Shown here: positions 40,144-49,502 of the stretch, in pieces
How the letters are laid out: each line of letters opens with the position of its first letter
Position numbering within the stretch: the stretch's first letter is position 1
From: an uncultured Alistipes sp.
Lineage (GTDB): Bacteria; Bacteroidota; Bacteroidia; Bacteroidales; Rikenellaceae
DNA: 64,000 nt
Direction: 5' to 3'
NCBI GenBank assembly: GCA_944321945.1
Contig: CALUNE010000008.1
Location: 1-64,000, forward strand
The notes under the pieces: generated by a model
Seen by the model: the letters and a program-made list of their open reading frames with translations, nothing else
Databases searched by the model: none
Told to the model about the DNA's origin: nothing
Position numbers and translations under genes: made by a program

Positions 40144-40698
40144 ATGGTAAACAAGGTAATTCTGATCGGCAACGTGGGCATCGATCCCGAGGTCCGCACG
40201 CTGGAGGGGGGCACGAAGGTGGCCCGTCTGCGTCTGGCCACGACCGAACGCCTCTACGACCGGCAGTCGGGCGAGACGAAGGAACACACCGAATGGCATA
40301 CGATCACGCTGTGGCGGGGTCTGGCCGACGTGGTGGACCGTTACGTGCGCAAGGGCTCGCAGATCTATATCGAAGGGCGTCTGCGTACGCGCGAGTGGGT
40401 GGACAAGGATAACAACAAACGTACGTCGACGGAGATTCTGGCCGACGTGATGAATCTCTTGGGGCGTCGTTCGGACAATCCGGCTCCGAACAATCCGCAG
40501 GGGGGCTACCAGCAGGGGGGCTACCAGCAGGGGGGCTACCAGCAGAGCGGAGCTCAACCGGGCGGTTATCCGTCGGGAGGTTCCGCGCAGCCGGCTTCGG
40601 CCGGAGCCTCCTACCAGCAGCAGGCTCCGCAACCGCAACCGCAGCCGGCTTCGGCTCCGACCCCTCCGGAAGAGGATCCCGACGATCTGCCGTTCTGA
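40144..40698 (+). CDS. ssb: Single-stranded DNA-binding protein
   Basis: A 184-aa SSB. The OB fold occupies about residues 1-110 (MVNKVILIGNVGIDPEV, TEWHTITLWRGLADV, GSQIYIEGRLRTREWVD). The disordered linker is Gly/Gln/Pro-rich and includes three exact GGYQQ repeats encoded by a 15-bp tandem repeat (40501-40545). The acidic tip EEDPDDLPF binds partner proteins. It is the last gene of the lpxK operon and is followed by a terminator. Confidence 0.97.
   Translation: MVNKVILIGNVGIDPEVRTLEGGTKVARLRLATTERLYDRQSGETKEHTEWHTITLWRGLADVVDRYVRKGSQIYIEGRLRTREWVDKDNNKRTSTEILADVMNLLGRRSDNPAPNNPQGGYQQGGYQQGGYQQSGAQPGGYPSGGSAQPASAGASYQQQAPQPQPQPASAPTPPEEDPDDLPF
40501..40545 (+). repeat. 15-bp in-frame tandem repeat within ssb
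   Basis: Three identical copies of gggggctaccagcag encode GGYQQ three times in the SSB linker. Copy number could vary without a frameshift. Confidence 0.92.
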
Positions 40699-40721
40699 TC
40701 GGCGCCGCGTCTGAGAGGATC

Positions 40722-40754
40722 AACACCCCTGGCCAGTTTGGCCGGGGGTGTTTT
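40722..40754 (+). terminator. Terminator of the lpxK-punA-ssb operon
   Basis: A 13-bp stem (40722-40734 with 40740-40752), a 5-nt loop and four T lie 24 bp after the ssb stop codon. Confidence 0.85.
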
Positions 40755-40921
40755 CGTGAATGGCGGGTGCTGCAAGCGGCGGCGCGAGGTGTGTATGACG
40801 AGTTGCGGTTGCACCTTTCCCCGATGGATCGAATGCGGAATTGGCTGGATCGGGCACGGGTCTGGATCGCCCTTGGAGCGACCCGGAGCCGGCAGAAGGG
40901 TACGGACCGGAACGTCGGTGT

Positions 40922-41015
40922 GTGTGCCGGGCTGAAGGTGGACTGGGTGCGGCCCGGGGTGTTGAAGGGTTTCGGAGTGTGCCGGGCTGAAGGTGGACTG
41001 GGTGCGGCCCGGGGT
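40922..41015. repeat. 55-bp-period direct repeat
   Basis: A 39-bp block at 40922-40960 recurs at 40977-41015 with a 55-bp period. It abuts the 3' end of the LytTR regulator gene (stop at 41023). The rest of the 324-bp gap from the ssb stop (40755-40921) holds no recognised feature after the terminator. Confidence 0.9.
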
Positions 41016-41022
41016 TGTTGGA

Positions 41023-41790
41023 CTACCGGTTGAGCCACTGGCGGAACTCCTGCACACGGTCGGTGCTGACCAATGCCTCCTCGCCTTCGGGCAGCGGCGG
41101 CTGGAGCTGAACCTTGATGCGGCTTCCCGAGTAGCGGATCATTTCGCGAATGGACTCGAACGAGATGATGAACCGTCGGTTGATGCGGAAGAAGAGTTTC
41201 GGCGAGAGCTTTTCACTCAGTTCGGTGAGCGTGCGGTCGAGCAGATAATCCCTGCCGTCGTGGGTCACCAGATGCAGGTACTTGCCGTCGGCCATGAAGT
41301 AGGCGACCTCGTCGACGGTCACCGATCGCATCCGGGCGCCGATCTGCACCAGAAAACGTTCCTGATAGATCGGTTCGGCGCTGTTGGCGGCCGTATCGGT
41401 CGAGGCTCTGTCGTCTGCCGTCGAACTTCCGCCCAACCGGGCGAGCAGTCCCAGCTTGTCGATCGCACGGCGCAGATCCTCGCGCCCGAAGGGTTTGAGC
41501 AGGTAGTCGATTCCCTTGTTCTCGAAGGCTTTGAGCGTGTAGGTGTCGTAGGCGGTGATGAAGATCACCGGCACGCGGATCTCCGCCCGGCGGAAGATGT
41601 CGAAGCCGTTTCCGTCGCCCAGATGAATGTCCATGAAGATCAGATCGTGGTCGACGCGACCGACGAGTTCGGTGGCTTCGGCCACCGAGGCGGCCGTGGC
41701 AACCACCTCGATCTGGGGGGCCACCTCGGCCAGCGTGTTGGTCAGTTCGGCGACCGACAGCGGTTCGTCTTCGATGATGAGGGCTTTCAT
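41023..41790 (-). CDS. LytTR-family response regulator
   Basis: A 255-aa regulator. The N-terminal receiver domain has acidic E7-D8, phospho-acceptor D54 in IFMDIHLGDGNG, the Thr in IFITAYDTY and Lys in YLLKPFGRED. The C-terminal LytTR DNA-binding domain spans from RMRSVTVDEVAYFMADGKY through LTELSEKLSPKLFFRINRRF to the C-terminus. A Ser/Thr/Ala linker joins them. The start at 41788-41790 avoids a 12-codon extension over a terminator. The only LytS-type kinase in the window is at 49546-51060, across the SusCD locus; pairing is inferred. Confidence 0.92.
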   Translation of the reverse strand: MKALIIEDEPLSVAELTNTLAEVAPQIEVVATAASVAEATELVGRVDHDLIFMDIHLGDGNGFDIFRRAEIRVPVIFITAYDTYTLKAFENKGIDYLLKPFGREDLRRAIDKLGLLARLGGSSTADDRASTDTAANSAEPIYQERFLVQIGARMRSVTVDEVAYFMADGKYLHLVTHDGRDYLLDRTLTELSEKLSPKLFFRINRRFIISFESIREMIRYSGSRIKVQLQPPLPEGEEALVSTDRVQEFRQWLNR

Positions 41791-41806
41791 GGTGCGTAAA
41801 ATTACA

Positions 41807-41844
41807 AAAAAAAGGGCCCGGTGCAAAAACCGGGCTCTTTTTTT
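41807..41844 (-). terminator. Terminator after susD, before the LytTR regulator gene
   Basis: A 16-bp stem (41807-41822 with 41829-41844) has A and T tracts on both flanks. It lies 17 bp past the susD stop and only 17 bp before the regulator ATG, so the regulator is either expressed by read-through or from a promoter overlapping this hairpin. Confidence 0.85.
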
Positions 41845-41860
41845 GTACGGGGTGGCGCGA

Positions 41861-43222
41861 TCAGCTGTTCAGATCGGGATTGTTGTTGACGGCCGACTGC
41901 GGGAAAGGCAGCGTATAGCGCGAATCGTTGGGCTGGAGCGTGTAGGCGGAACCCTCGTACGAGTGGGTGATGGCGGGACGGGTCGTACGCCGCAGGTCGA
42001 GCCAGCGGTGGCCCTCCAACAGGAATTCCCGGGCCCGTTCGTCGGCCACTTCGCGGCGCAGCGCCTCGGCATCCAGCCCCTCGACTTTGTTCCGACGGGC
42101 CTCCATGGCTTCCGTTTTGAGCCGTCGTGCCTCGAGGTCGAGCAGATAGCCGCGCGCCTTGTCCAATTCGGCAGGGAGATACGAGCCGGCCTCGGCGGCA
42201 ATGAGGTAGAGCTCGGCCGCACGGATCGAAATGCGGTCCGACGACGAACGGTTGACCCCGTAGCGGGGCTGTTCGCTGCCTTCGATGGTCTTGGACTGCA
42301 GGTAGTTGAAACGCAGGTCGTTGGCCGTATCGAAGAGACTGACGATTCCGTCCGACAGCAGGCAGGCCCGGCGCAGATCGCCGTTTGCGGCGGCGAAGGG
42401 GCGGTCGAGAGCCAGAATCGACTCGGTCGAACCGGCCTGCCAGGGAAGCTGTGTCTTGTCGCTGACGGCGTTCAGATCGACAAGCGGATATTTCGCCAGC
42501 AGCGTGACGGCCGCATCGTAGGCCTCCTGCCAGCGCTGCATGTAGAGCAGCACGCGGGCCCGGAAGGCCGTGAGGGCATCGAGCGAGAAGCGGTAGTTGC
42601 GCGTGGCGTCGGGCTGCCGTTCGAGGCTCATCAGCGCTTCGGCCCGGGCGATGTCGTCGAGGATGTGTGCGTAGACGTTCTCGACGCTCGTCGGGCGGAA
42701 CTGCTGTTCGATGTCGATATGGCCCGAGAGGACGATTCCGCGGTCGGTCGAGGCCGTAGCGGGGTTGTAGGGCTGGCCGTAGAGGTTCACCAGCTGGAAA
42801 TGGTTGTAGGCCCGCAGGGCGTAGGCCTCGCCGAGGATCTGCTCCATCGGCTCCCCGGCATCGTCGACGTCGGCATCCCGGATGTTCTCGATGACGGCGT
42901 TGGCGTAGAAGATCGACTGGTAGAAGAACTGGTAGGGCAGCTCCTGCATCTGACTGCCGTACTGCCACGTGTAGTTGTAGCCCAGCGGCACGACGTCGCC
43001 GGCATTCAGGAAGGCGCCGGCATCGATCATCCCGACCTCGTCGGCCAGCAGGGCCGTGTAGGACTGTGCCTCGCCGAACGGATAGGCGTAGTAACCCGTG
43101 GTGAGCAGGGCGCGGAATTCGGAGGTCTTGTGGGGAATGACCTGCCCGACGGGCTCGATCTCGAGGTAGTTGCAGCCGGCTGTCGCGAGAGCCGCCAGAA
43201 GAATATATGCTCGTTTTTTCAT
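41861..43222 (-). CDS. SusD/RagB-family outer-membrane lipoprotein
   Basis: Surface nutrient-binding lid that works with a SusC-type TonB-dependent channel. The 453-aa protein has the lipoprotein signal MKKRAYILLAALATAGC, then the typical LEIEPVGQVIP start. TPR-like helices follow (EQILGEAYALRAYNHFQLV is the most conserved), and the C-terminal RagB/SusD segment has EFLLEGHRWLDLRRT. An ATG three codons downstream of a GTG is used as start. susC ends 12 bp upstream. With a protease gene alongside, peptides or glycopeptides are plausible cargo; no glycosidase is present. Confidence 0.94.
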   Translation of the reverse strand: MKKRAYILLAALATAGCNYLEIEPVGQVIPHKTSEFRALLTTGYYAYPFGEAQSYTALLADEVGMIDAGAFLNAGDVVPLGYNYTWQYGSQMQELPYQFFYQSIFYANAVIENIRDADVDDAGEPMEQILGEAYALRAYNHFQLVNLYGQPYNPATASTDRGIVLSGHIDIEQQFRPTSVENVYAHILDDIARAEALMSLERQPDATRNYRFSLDALTAFRARVLLYMQRWQEAYDAAVTLLAKYPLVDLNAVSDKTQLPWQAGSTESILALDRPFAAANGDLRRACLLSDGIVSLFDTANDLRFNYLQSKTIEGSEQPRYGVNRSSSDRISIRAAELYLIAAEAGSYLPAELDKARGYLLDLEARRLKTEAMEARRNKVEGLDAEALRREVADERAREFLLEGHRWLDLRRTTRPAITHSYEGSAYTLQPNDSRYTLPFPQSAVNNNPDLNS

Positions 43223-43234
43223 GTTTCGCACGTT

Positions 43235-46200
43235 TTAGAAGGTGATGTTCAGACCGACGGAGTAGCTTCGCGCCAGCGGTTGCGCATAGATGTTGCCGTA
43301 GGTCTCGGGATCGAAGTATCCGTCGTAGTTCGAGGCGATGACCAGCGGGTTGCGGGCCTCGAAGTGCAGCCGGAGACCAGCCATGTGCAGTTTGCGGGTG
43401 ATCTTCTCGGGGAAGGTGTAGCCGAGGCGGATGCTGTTCACACGCAGGTAGTTGATCCGGTGGTACCAGATGTCGAGATTCTGGAACAGGGCGCTGGCCC
43501 CCCAGCTGTTGCTCTGGTCGAGGATCCAGTAGTAGACGCGGTAGGGGTCGGGATTCTCGCTCCAGGTGTCACCCCACTGCGAGCCGTCGGACTGCCGGTT
43601 GCCGACCAGTGCCGGGTAGATTCCCGAGGGGTTCGCCGGCGACCAGATCTGCCGGACCTTGGTCGAATAGTTCTGTCCGGGGCTGGTGGCCGTCGGCGAG
43701 TAGAAGGGGGTCTCCTTGACGAGCTGGCCGATGACGAAGTTGCACGATACGGTGAGGTCGAACCCGCCGAAGTAGAAGCGGTTGTTGAAGCCGCCCGTCA
43801 GATCGGGGTTGAGCGACCCGATGTAGGAGAGGCGGTTGCGCACGTCCGAGATGTTCTGGTCCATGACCGGGCCGTAGACGAAGTATTCGGGAATCCCGAG
43901 TCCGAAGGGGTCGGTCTGTTCGAGACGGAAGTTGACGAACTCCTGCAGCGAGACCTTCTGCCCCTCCTTCCAGAACATCGGAATGCCGTTGGCGTCAAGT
44001 CCGGCGGTGCGCAGTGCGAAGACCGCCGCCGAGGAGTATCCCTCGAGCGAGGGGCTCCAGTCCTTGTCGTTGACCAGCACGCGGTCGACGCGGTCGGTGT
44101 TGTGGGCCAGGTTGATCTGCGTCTCCCAGCGGAATCCCGGGGTGCGGATGTTCACGGTGTTGATCGAGAATTCGATACCGCGGCTCGAGATTTCGCCGTA
44201 GTTGCTCGACGTGGTGACGAATCCCGTTTCGGTGGGGATCATGCGCGAGGTGATCAGATCCTTGCTGCGGCGGCCGTAGACCTCGAAGGTGAATCCGAGG
44301 CGGTTGTCCAGTGCGGCGAAATCGAGAGCCGTGTTCCAGGTATAGGTGGTCTCCCAGCGGAGGTTCTGGTTGGGCGGCGAGCTGACGTTGATGGCATCCT
44401 CGACGACACCTCCCGGGTTGCGCGTGGTCCATTCGCCGAGGATGTAGGGCGAGGTCGTGCGGTCGATGTTGCCCTGGGCGCCGTACGAGACGCGCAGCCG
44501 CAGGTTGTTCAGCCATCCGAGGTTGCGCAGGGCGTGTTCGCGGTTGATGTTCCAGGCGCCCGAGATTGACCACATGGGGTTGAACTTGTACTTGGGATCG
44601 ACACCGAAGAGGTTCGTGCCGTCGTAACGCATCGAGCCGAAGAGCGTGTAGCGGTTGTCGTAGGTGTACGAGGCCGTGAAGAAGTAGGAGAGGTAGCGGT
44701 TCTCGTAGAACGACCGCTGATACTGCCGGAAATAGGTGCTGTTGGCCAGATTGCGGCCGCTGTCGGTGGCCGGGAAGACGATCGGTTCGTTGGTCATCGT
44801 GCGGGGGTCGTAGCCGAAGCCCTTGGTGTGGACCGACGTGTTGGTCGTGGCGCGCATCTCCAGACCGGCCATCAGGTCGACTTCGTGACGTTCGGCGAAC
44901 GTACCCGAATATTCGGCCTGTGCCTTCCAGGTATACTGGGCCAGGTCGGCGTTCCAGTTCTGGATGATGCCGCCCTGGGGCATGTATCTCACGCCGTCGA
45001 TCACCGAGTAGAGGGCATACTTGCGCGTGAAGTAGGTATCCTCGCGGGCCATCTTCTCGGTGAACGAGTTGTCGACCTGCAGACCGAACTGCGTGAAGAG
45101 GCGCAGCCCCCGCACGGGACGGTACGAAAGGTCGAAGATCGACTTGATCGACCGCGTGCGGAGCGTGTAGGAGGTATTGGCGCGCTCCTCGAGGATGTTG
45201 AAGTCGAGCACGTTGTCGTTATCGCCCTGATAGGCGTTCATGTCGGGGTCGTAGGCGTAGCTTCCGTCGTCGTTCCAGGCGTTGAAGTAGGGGTTCACCG
45301 TGCGGCTGTAACGCGAGGGGTTGGCCAGCACGTCGGTATCCGAGACGTAGGAGCTGTTGCGGTTCTGGCCGATGAAGACCGAGGCTCCGAAGGTGAGGTT
45401 CTTCAGCAGGTCGTAGTCGGTCTTCATCGTGAGGTTGAGGCGCTCGAAGCCCGTCCCGACGGTCGTGCCCTCCTCGTTGTAGTAGCCTCCCGAGAGGTAG
45501 TAGCTGGCGCGGTTGCCGCCTCCCGAGAGGTTGAAGCTGTACTGCTGGTTGAGCGCCACGCGATAGATTTCGCGGCCCCAGTCGGTGCCGTCCGTGCGCA
45601 GGGCGTCGATTGCGCGGCGGGTTTCGGGCGAGAGGGCCCCGATGCCGCCCTGACGCAGGGCCGTGCGTTCGTCGGCCCGGTCCAGAATGCGGGCTACGCC
45701 GCCCATCGACGAGAGGTAGTTCAGACGTCCGTCGGCGGCCAGGGCCAGCTCGAAGTCGACCTTCTCGGAGGCGTTCATCAGATGGAGTTTCGAGAGGTCG
45801 GGACGGTCCGTGACGAAGAGCGACGCCGAGACGTTCACCCGCGTGGGCTGGTTGCGGGCGCCCTTCTTGGTGGTGATGATGATGACGCCGTTGGCGGCGC
45901 GGGCGCCGTAGATGGCCGTGGCGGCGGCATCCTTCAGCACGGTGATATCCTCGATATCGGAGGGGTTCAACCCGGCGATCGAGAGGTTGTAGAGGTTGTC
46001 GATGTTCTCTTTCGACGACCAGTCCGTGGGGATGTCGTTGCCCTCGAGCGGAATGCCGTCGAGCACCCACAGCGGATCGGTGTTGCCGTTGAGCGTCACC
46101 GTGCTGCGGATCTTGACCTTGCTGGCGCCGCCCGGGGCACCGGTCGTGGGGGTCGACGTCAGTCCGGCGATCGATCCCGAAAGCATCTCGCCGACACTGG

Positions 46201-46627
46201 CCACGCCGTCGCGCGTGATGTCCTCCATCTTGACGTTTGCGATCGAGGAGGTGAGTTTGCGCTTTTCGATGCGCTGGTATCCGGTGACGACGACGGCATC
46301 GACCTGATTCGACGTGGCATCGAGGCGGATCGTGAAGAGACTGCGGCCCGAGATGTCAACGGTTTGGGATTCATAGCCCAGGTAGCTGACGACGACCTTG
46401 TGAACGCTGGCCGGGAGGGTGAACTCGAATCGCCCCTCGTCGTAGGCGATGGTTCCCTGCGGGTTGTAATCCTTGGCCTGGGTCTCTTCGGGGGCGATGA
46501 AGACGGTGGCTCCGACGAGCGGCGAACCGTCGGCCCGGTCGAGTACCTGGCCCGTGATCTTCCGGGTCTGCTGTGCGGAGACAATGACCGGAACGATCAG
46601 CATGATGAGCGGAAGGAATCGTTTCAT
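43235..46627 (-). CDS. SusC/RagA-family TonB-dependent outer-membrane channel
   Basis: A 1130-aa TonB-dependent transporter. Signal peptide MKRFLPLIMLIVPVIVSA is followed by a carboxypeptidase-regulatory-like domain (KITGQVLDRADGSPLVGATV), the TonB box region VDAVVVTGYQRIEKRKLTS, the plug domain with the SusC signature AAATAIYGARAANGVIIITTK, and a 22-strand barrel ending in an aromatic residue (YSVGLNITF). It is the transport half of the pair with SusD downstream. The metzincin-type protease gene lies 154 bp upstream on the same strand. Confidence 0.97.
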   Translation of the reverse strand: MKRFLPLIMLIVPVIVSAQQTRKITGQVLDRADGSPLVGATVFIAPEETQAKDYNPQGTIAYDEGRFEFTLPASVHKVVVSYLGYESQTVDISGRSLFTIRLDATSNQVDAVVVTGYQRIEKRKLTSSIANVKMEDITRDGVASVGEMLSGSIAGLTSTPTTGAPGGASKVKIRSTVTLNGNTDPLWVLDGIPLEGNDIPTDWSSKENIDNLYNLSIAGLNPSDIEDITVLKDAAATAIYGARAANGVIIITTKKGARNQPTRVNVSASLFVTDRPDLSKLHLMNASEKVDFELALAADGRLNYLSSMGGVARILDRADERTALRQGGIGALSPETRRAIDALRTDGTDWGREIYRVALNQQYSFNLSGGGNRASYYLSGGYYNEEGTTVGTGFERLNLTMKTDYDLLKNLTFGASVFIGQNRNSSYVSDTDVLANPSRYSRTVNPYFNAWNDDGSYAYDPDMNAYQGDNDNVLDFNILEERANTSYTLRTRSIKSIFDLSYRPVRGLRLFTQFGLQVDNSFTEKMAREDTYFTRKYALYSVIDGVRYMPQGGIIQNWNADLAQYTWKAQAEYSGTFAERHEVDLMAGLEMRATTNTSVHTKGFGYDPRTMTNEPIVFPATDSGRNLANSTYFRQYQRSFYENRYLSYFFTASYTYDNRYTLFGSMRYDGTNLFGVDPKYKFNPMWSISGAWNINREHALRNLGWLNNLRLRVSYGAQGNIDRTTSPYILGEWTTRNPGGVVEDAINVSSPPNQNLRWETTYTWNTALDFAALDNRLGFTFEVYGRRSKDLITSRMIPTETGFVTTSSNYGEISSRGIEFSINTVNIRTPGFRWETQINLAHNTDRVDRVLVNDKDWSPSLEGYSSAAVFALRTAGLDANGIPMFWKEGQKVSLQEFVNFRLEQTDPFGLGIPEYFVYGPVMDQNISDVRNRLSYIGSLNPDLTGGFNNRFYFGGFDLTVSCNFVIGQLVKETPFYSPTATSPGQNYSTKVRQIWSPANPSGIYPALVGNRQSDGSQWGDTWSENPDPYRVYYWILDQSNSWGASALFQNLDIWYHRINYLRVNSIRLGYTFPEKITRKLHMAGLRLHFEARNPLVIASNYDGYFDPETYGNIYAQPLARSYSVGLNITF

Positions 46628-46737
46628 GGGAGTGTGAATCTATTAGTGAATTTTTCGTAAATTTCGTGTTTTTGACAGCAATTTTCGCCGTGCGGTTTCG
46701 GATCGTAAGCATCTGATGCTATCCCCCGAAGTCGGGC

Positions 46738-46769
46738 AAAGCCGTCTTTCCGGAGGGGAAGACGGCTTT
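46738..46769 (-). terminator. Hairpin between the protease gene and susC
   Basis: An 11-bp stem (46738-46748 with 46759-46769) is next to a second small hairpin (about 46726-46740). There is no T-tract, so it may attenuate or stabilise the mRNA rather than terminate it. It lies 12 bp past the protease stop. Confidence 0.4.
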
Positions 46770-46781
46770 GCGGCGCTTTCG

Positions 46782-49421
46782 TTACAACATTCTCAAGGCC
46801 TCCTTGAGTCTCAATTCGAGATCCCGGTAGTGGTTCCGGGTGGCGGTGTCGCCGCTCTGGCTGCGGCTCCGTACGACGGTGAGCAGCCTTCGCATTTCGG
46901 CCCGTTTGGCCGAGGTGGTCTCGCTGACCCGCTGCATGAGTTCGTAGCTGCGCTGGGTCTGCAGTCCGAGCTCCTCGGGGCGTGGCAGACGGGGCAGTTC
47001 GAGTTCCGGAGCCTGATGCATGAGGCAGCAGCCGCGACAGCCATCGTCAAGCGCGCTCGGAGCATCGTGGAGCGTTGCACCCAGCTTGGTGGTCTTCACC
47101 ATGGTGAGGTTCGACGAGACGATCAGCGCATCGACGTAGTTCTTCTGGCTCATGCGTTCGTAGAGCGTCAGCGAGCGTCCGCCCGGGCGGAGGAAGACCG
47201 CCTGCGTGATGCGGTCGAGCATCTCTTCGGGGGTGAAGGTCCCGTGGCCGCGGCCCTGCCGGGCCTCGATCTCGTACATGCGGAGCATGCGGCGGTCGTC
47301 GAGCAGTTCGTAGTAGACCTTGTACTGGAGTTCGCGGGCGAAGTTGTAGGGGGCGTACTCCATCTGACCGAAAGGCGATGTGCGATGCGGATAGCAGTGG
47401 TCCCAGGCCGCGGCGCCGAAGAGCCATTCGGGCAGCTGGAAGACCTCCTCGATCAGGTAGTCGACGCTGCGGCGCTGCATCTCGGCCGGCACCGGAACGT
47501 AACGGTCGATGTCGTGGCCCGTGACGACCTGGTTGAGGTAGAATCCGCCGACGTTGGTCTTCACGTGGTCGGCGTAGGTCAGCCATTGGAAGACGATCGA
47601 CATCAGAAAGCGTCCGGCTTCATATTGCAGTTCGCCTTCGCGGGCGGTCCACTCCTCAACATGGGGGATGATGCGCCGCAGATTGGCCAGTCCGTAGCGG
47701 CTGGCCCGCACGGCGTCGTCACCCAGATCCTCCGACTGTGCGCGTGGATCGATCCCCTCGCGCGACTGTTCGCCGTAGCGGTATGCGGGATCGTCCTCGT
47801 GTTCGCGCAGCCAGGCATTGAGCGTCGGCAGCTCTTCGTGGGGATCGTCGACATCGAGCCAGCGGTAGCCCCAGCGGATGGCGTGACGGTCGTAGGCGCC
47901 GATACGGGGCGTGAGCTGCGTGATGCCGTCCTCGGGCTGCGCCACGTAGTTGAAGCGGGCGTAGTCCATGATCGAGCTGGCCGTGCCGTGGGCATCGGTG
48001 TAGCTCTTCGAACGGAGCGAATCGACCGGCACGCAGTACGAGGCGGCGAAGTTGTGTTTCAGCCCGAGGCTGTGGCCCAGCTCGTGCGACGAGACGAACC
48101 GTACGGCATTGCCCATCAGCTCCGTAGGCAGCACGTTGGCGCGAGCCGCGGGGTCGACGGCACCCGTCTGCAGGCGAATCCACGAGTGGAGGATGCTCAT
48201 GACGTTGTGCCACCAGATGATGTCCGCTTCGATGATCTCACCGCTGCGCGGGTCGATGACCGAGGGACCCATGGCGTTGGCCAGCTCCGAGGCGGCGTAG
48301 GTCACCACCGAGTAGCGCACGTCGTCGATGTCGAAGTCGGCCTCCTCGTCGGGCCCGACTTCACGGGCCTGGATGGCGTTCCTGAAGCCGGCGGCCTCGA
48401 AGGCCTCCTGCCACTCTTCGATGCCGCGCTTGATGTAGGGCACCCAGACTTCGGGCGTGGCGGGATCGATCCACAGCACGATGGGCTTGGCCGGTTCGAC
48501 CAGTTCGCCACGCAGATAGCGTTCCCGATCCTCGGGGCGGGGTTCGAGCCGCCAGCGGTTGATGAAGGCCCGCTCTTCGGCCTTCTGCTGCGTATCGTTG
48601 AAGTAGAGGTGGCCGATCTCGAAGTAGCCCACGCGGTCGTCGGAAAAGCGCGGGCGCATCGGCTCGCGGTCGAGCAGCACCAGATTCGAGGTGATCTCGA
48701 CGGTGAGCGGCGTCGGTTCGCCCTCCTCGCCCGAGCGGTTGCCGGCGAGGATCGACTTGACGAGGATGTTGCGCGGGAAGGCCTTGACCGTGCCGATCTT
48801 CGAGAGTTCGCGGTTGACGCTGCCCGAGCGCAGTGCTCCGAAGAGGTCGTTGAAGCTCTTCTCGCTGCCGTCGAAGACCTTGTTGACCTTGACGATCACC
48901 GAGGTCGAATCGGCATTGTAGGCCTCGATCGGGAACTGTTCGATGACCGATTCGCGGTAGTTGTCCTTCACCGAACGGGCGATGCGGTCCGTTGCCGGGG
49001 CCGAGATGCGGGCGTCGCGCGTCGTGACCCATACCTTTTTATAAAGGGTATCCTTGTGGAAGCGGACGAGTTTCTCGCCGAATCCCATACCCTTGTTGAT
49101 CCCGGCATCGTTGAGCGCATAGGGGACGCCGGATATCTTGTTGACAACCAGGATGTCGCGTTCGAGCAGCGAGTCGGGAATCTCGAACCACAGATCGGTC
49201 CCCTTGCGGTGGACGTCGAACATGCCCCGGTCGGTCGAGGCCTCAAGGAGGATCTTCTCGTAGGGGCTCTTTTCGTTTTGGGTCGTATCGCCCGGTTGGG
49301 CGATCGCTTCGGACCGCTTCGACTTGCGCGGCTGACGCTTCCGGGCCTCGGCGGGAGCCGTGAGCAGGAGAAGCGCCGTCAGCACAAGCAGCGGCCGGAT
49401 GAATCCGCGTGTATCTCTCAT
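46782..49421 (-). CDS. Large zinc metalloprotease (DUF5117/DUF4953 type, metzincin motif)
   Basis: An 879-aa predicted periplasmic or secreted protease. Signal peptide MRDTRGFIRPLLVLTALLLL ends near APAEA, followed by a basic linker. The N-terminal domain (GMFDVHRKGTDLWFEIPDSL to RVGYFEIGHLYFNDTQQK) corresponds to the family I know as DUF5117. The extended zinc motif HELGHSLGLKH (H446, E447, H450, H456) defines a metzincin-like site. Such proteins are common in Bacteroidota but poorly characterised. Position directly upstream of susC-susD suggests it processes the substrate of that transporter. Confidence 0.88.
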   Translation of the reverse strand: MRDTRGFIRPLLVLTALLLLTAPAEARKRQPRKSKRSEAIAQPGDTTQNEKSPYEKILLEASTDRGMFDVHRKGTDLWFEIPDSLLERDILVVNKISGVPYALNDAGINKGMGFGEKLVRFHKDTLYKKVWVTTRDARISAPATDRIARSVKDNYRESVIEQFPIEAYNADSTSVIVKVNKVFDGSEKSFNDLFGALRSGSVNRELSKIGTVKAFPRNILVKSILAGNRSGEEGEPTPLTVEITSNLVLLDREPMRPRFSDDRVGYFEIGHLYFNDTQQKAEERAFINRWRLEPRPEDRERYLRGELVEPAKPIVLWIDPATPEVWVPYIKRGIEEWQEAFEAAGFRNAIQAREVGPDEEADFDIDDVRYSVVTYAASELANAMGPSVIDPRSGEIIEADIIWWHNVMSILHSWIRLQTGAVDPAARANVLPTELMGNAVRFVSSHELGHSLGLKHNFAASYCVPVDSLRSKSYTDAHGTASSIMDYARFNYVAQPEDGITQLTPRIGAYDRHAIRWGYRWLDVDDPHEELPTLNAWLREHEDDPAYRYGEQSREGIDPRAQSEDLGDDAVRASRYGLANLRRIIPHVEEWTAREGELQYEAGRFLMSIVFQWLTYADHVKTNVGGFYLNQVVTGHDIDRYVPVPAEMQRRSVDYLIEEVFQLPEWLFGAAAWDHCYPHRTSPFGQMEYAPYNFARELQYKVYYELLDDRRMLRMYEIEARQGRGHGTFTPEEMLDRITQAVFLRPGGRSLTLYERMSQKNYVDALIVSSNLTMVKTTKLGATLHDAPSALDDGCRGCCLMHQAPELELPRLPRPEELGLQTQRSYELMQRVSETTSAKRAEMRRLLTVVRSRSQSGDTATRNHYRDLELRLKEALRML

Positions 49422-49459
49422 TTTCCTATTGCCTTTTCGTGCGGGACGAAATCCGCATG

Positions 49460-49467
49460 ATGCAATA
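49460..49467 (-). promoter_or_regulatory. Possible -7 element of the protease-susC-susD transcript
   Basis: The minus strand reads TATTATTG, one mismatch from TAnnTTTG, within an A/T-rich tract 39 bp before the protease ATG. Confidence 0.35.
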
Positions 49468-49502
49468 ATAAAATTTTTTATTTAGAGGCGGAAATCTGCG
49501 GT

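Noticed and set aside
46628-46660. Second LytTR-like repeat upstream of susC (gtgtgaat and tagtgaat)
   Set aside because: The two copies are 12 bp apart, not 21, and only five bases are shared, so there is no support for an operator.
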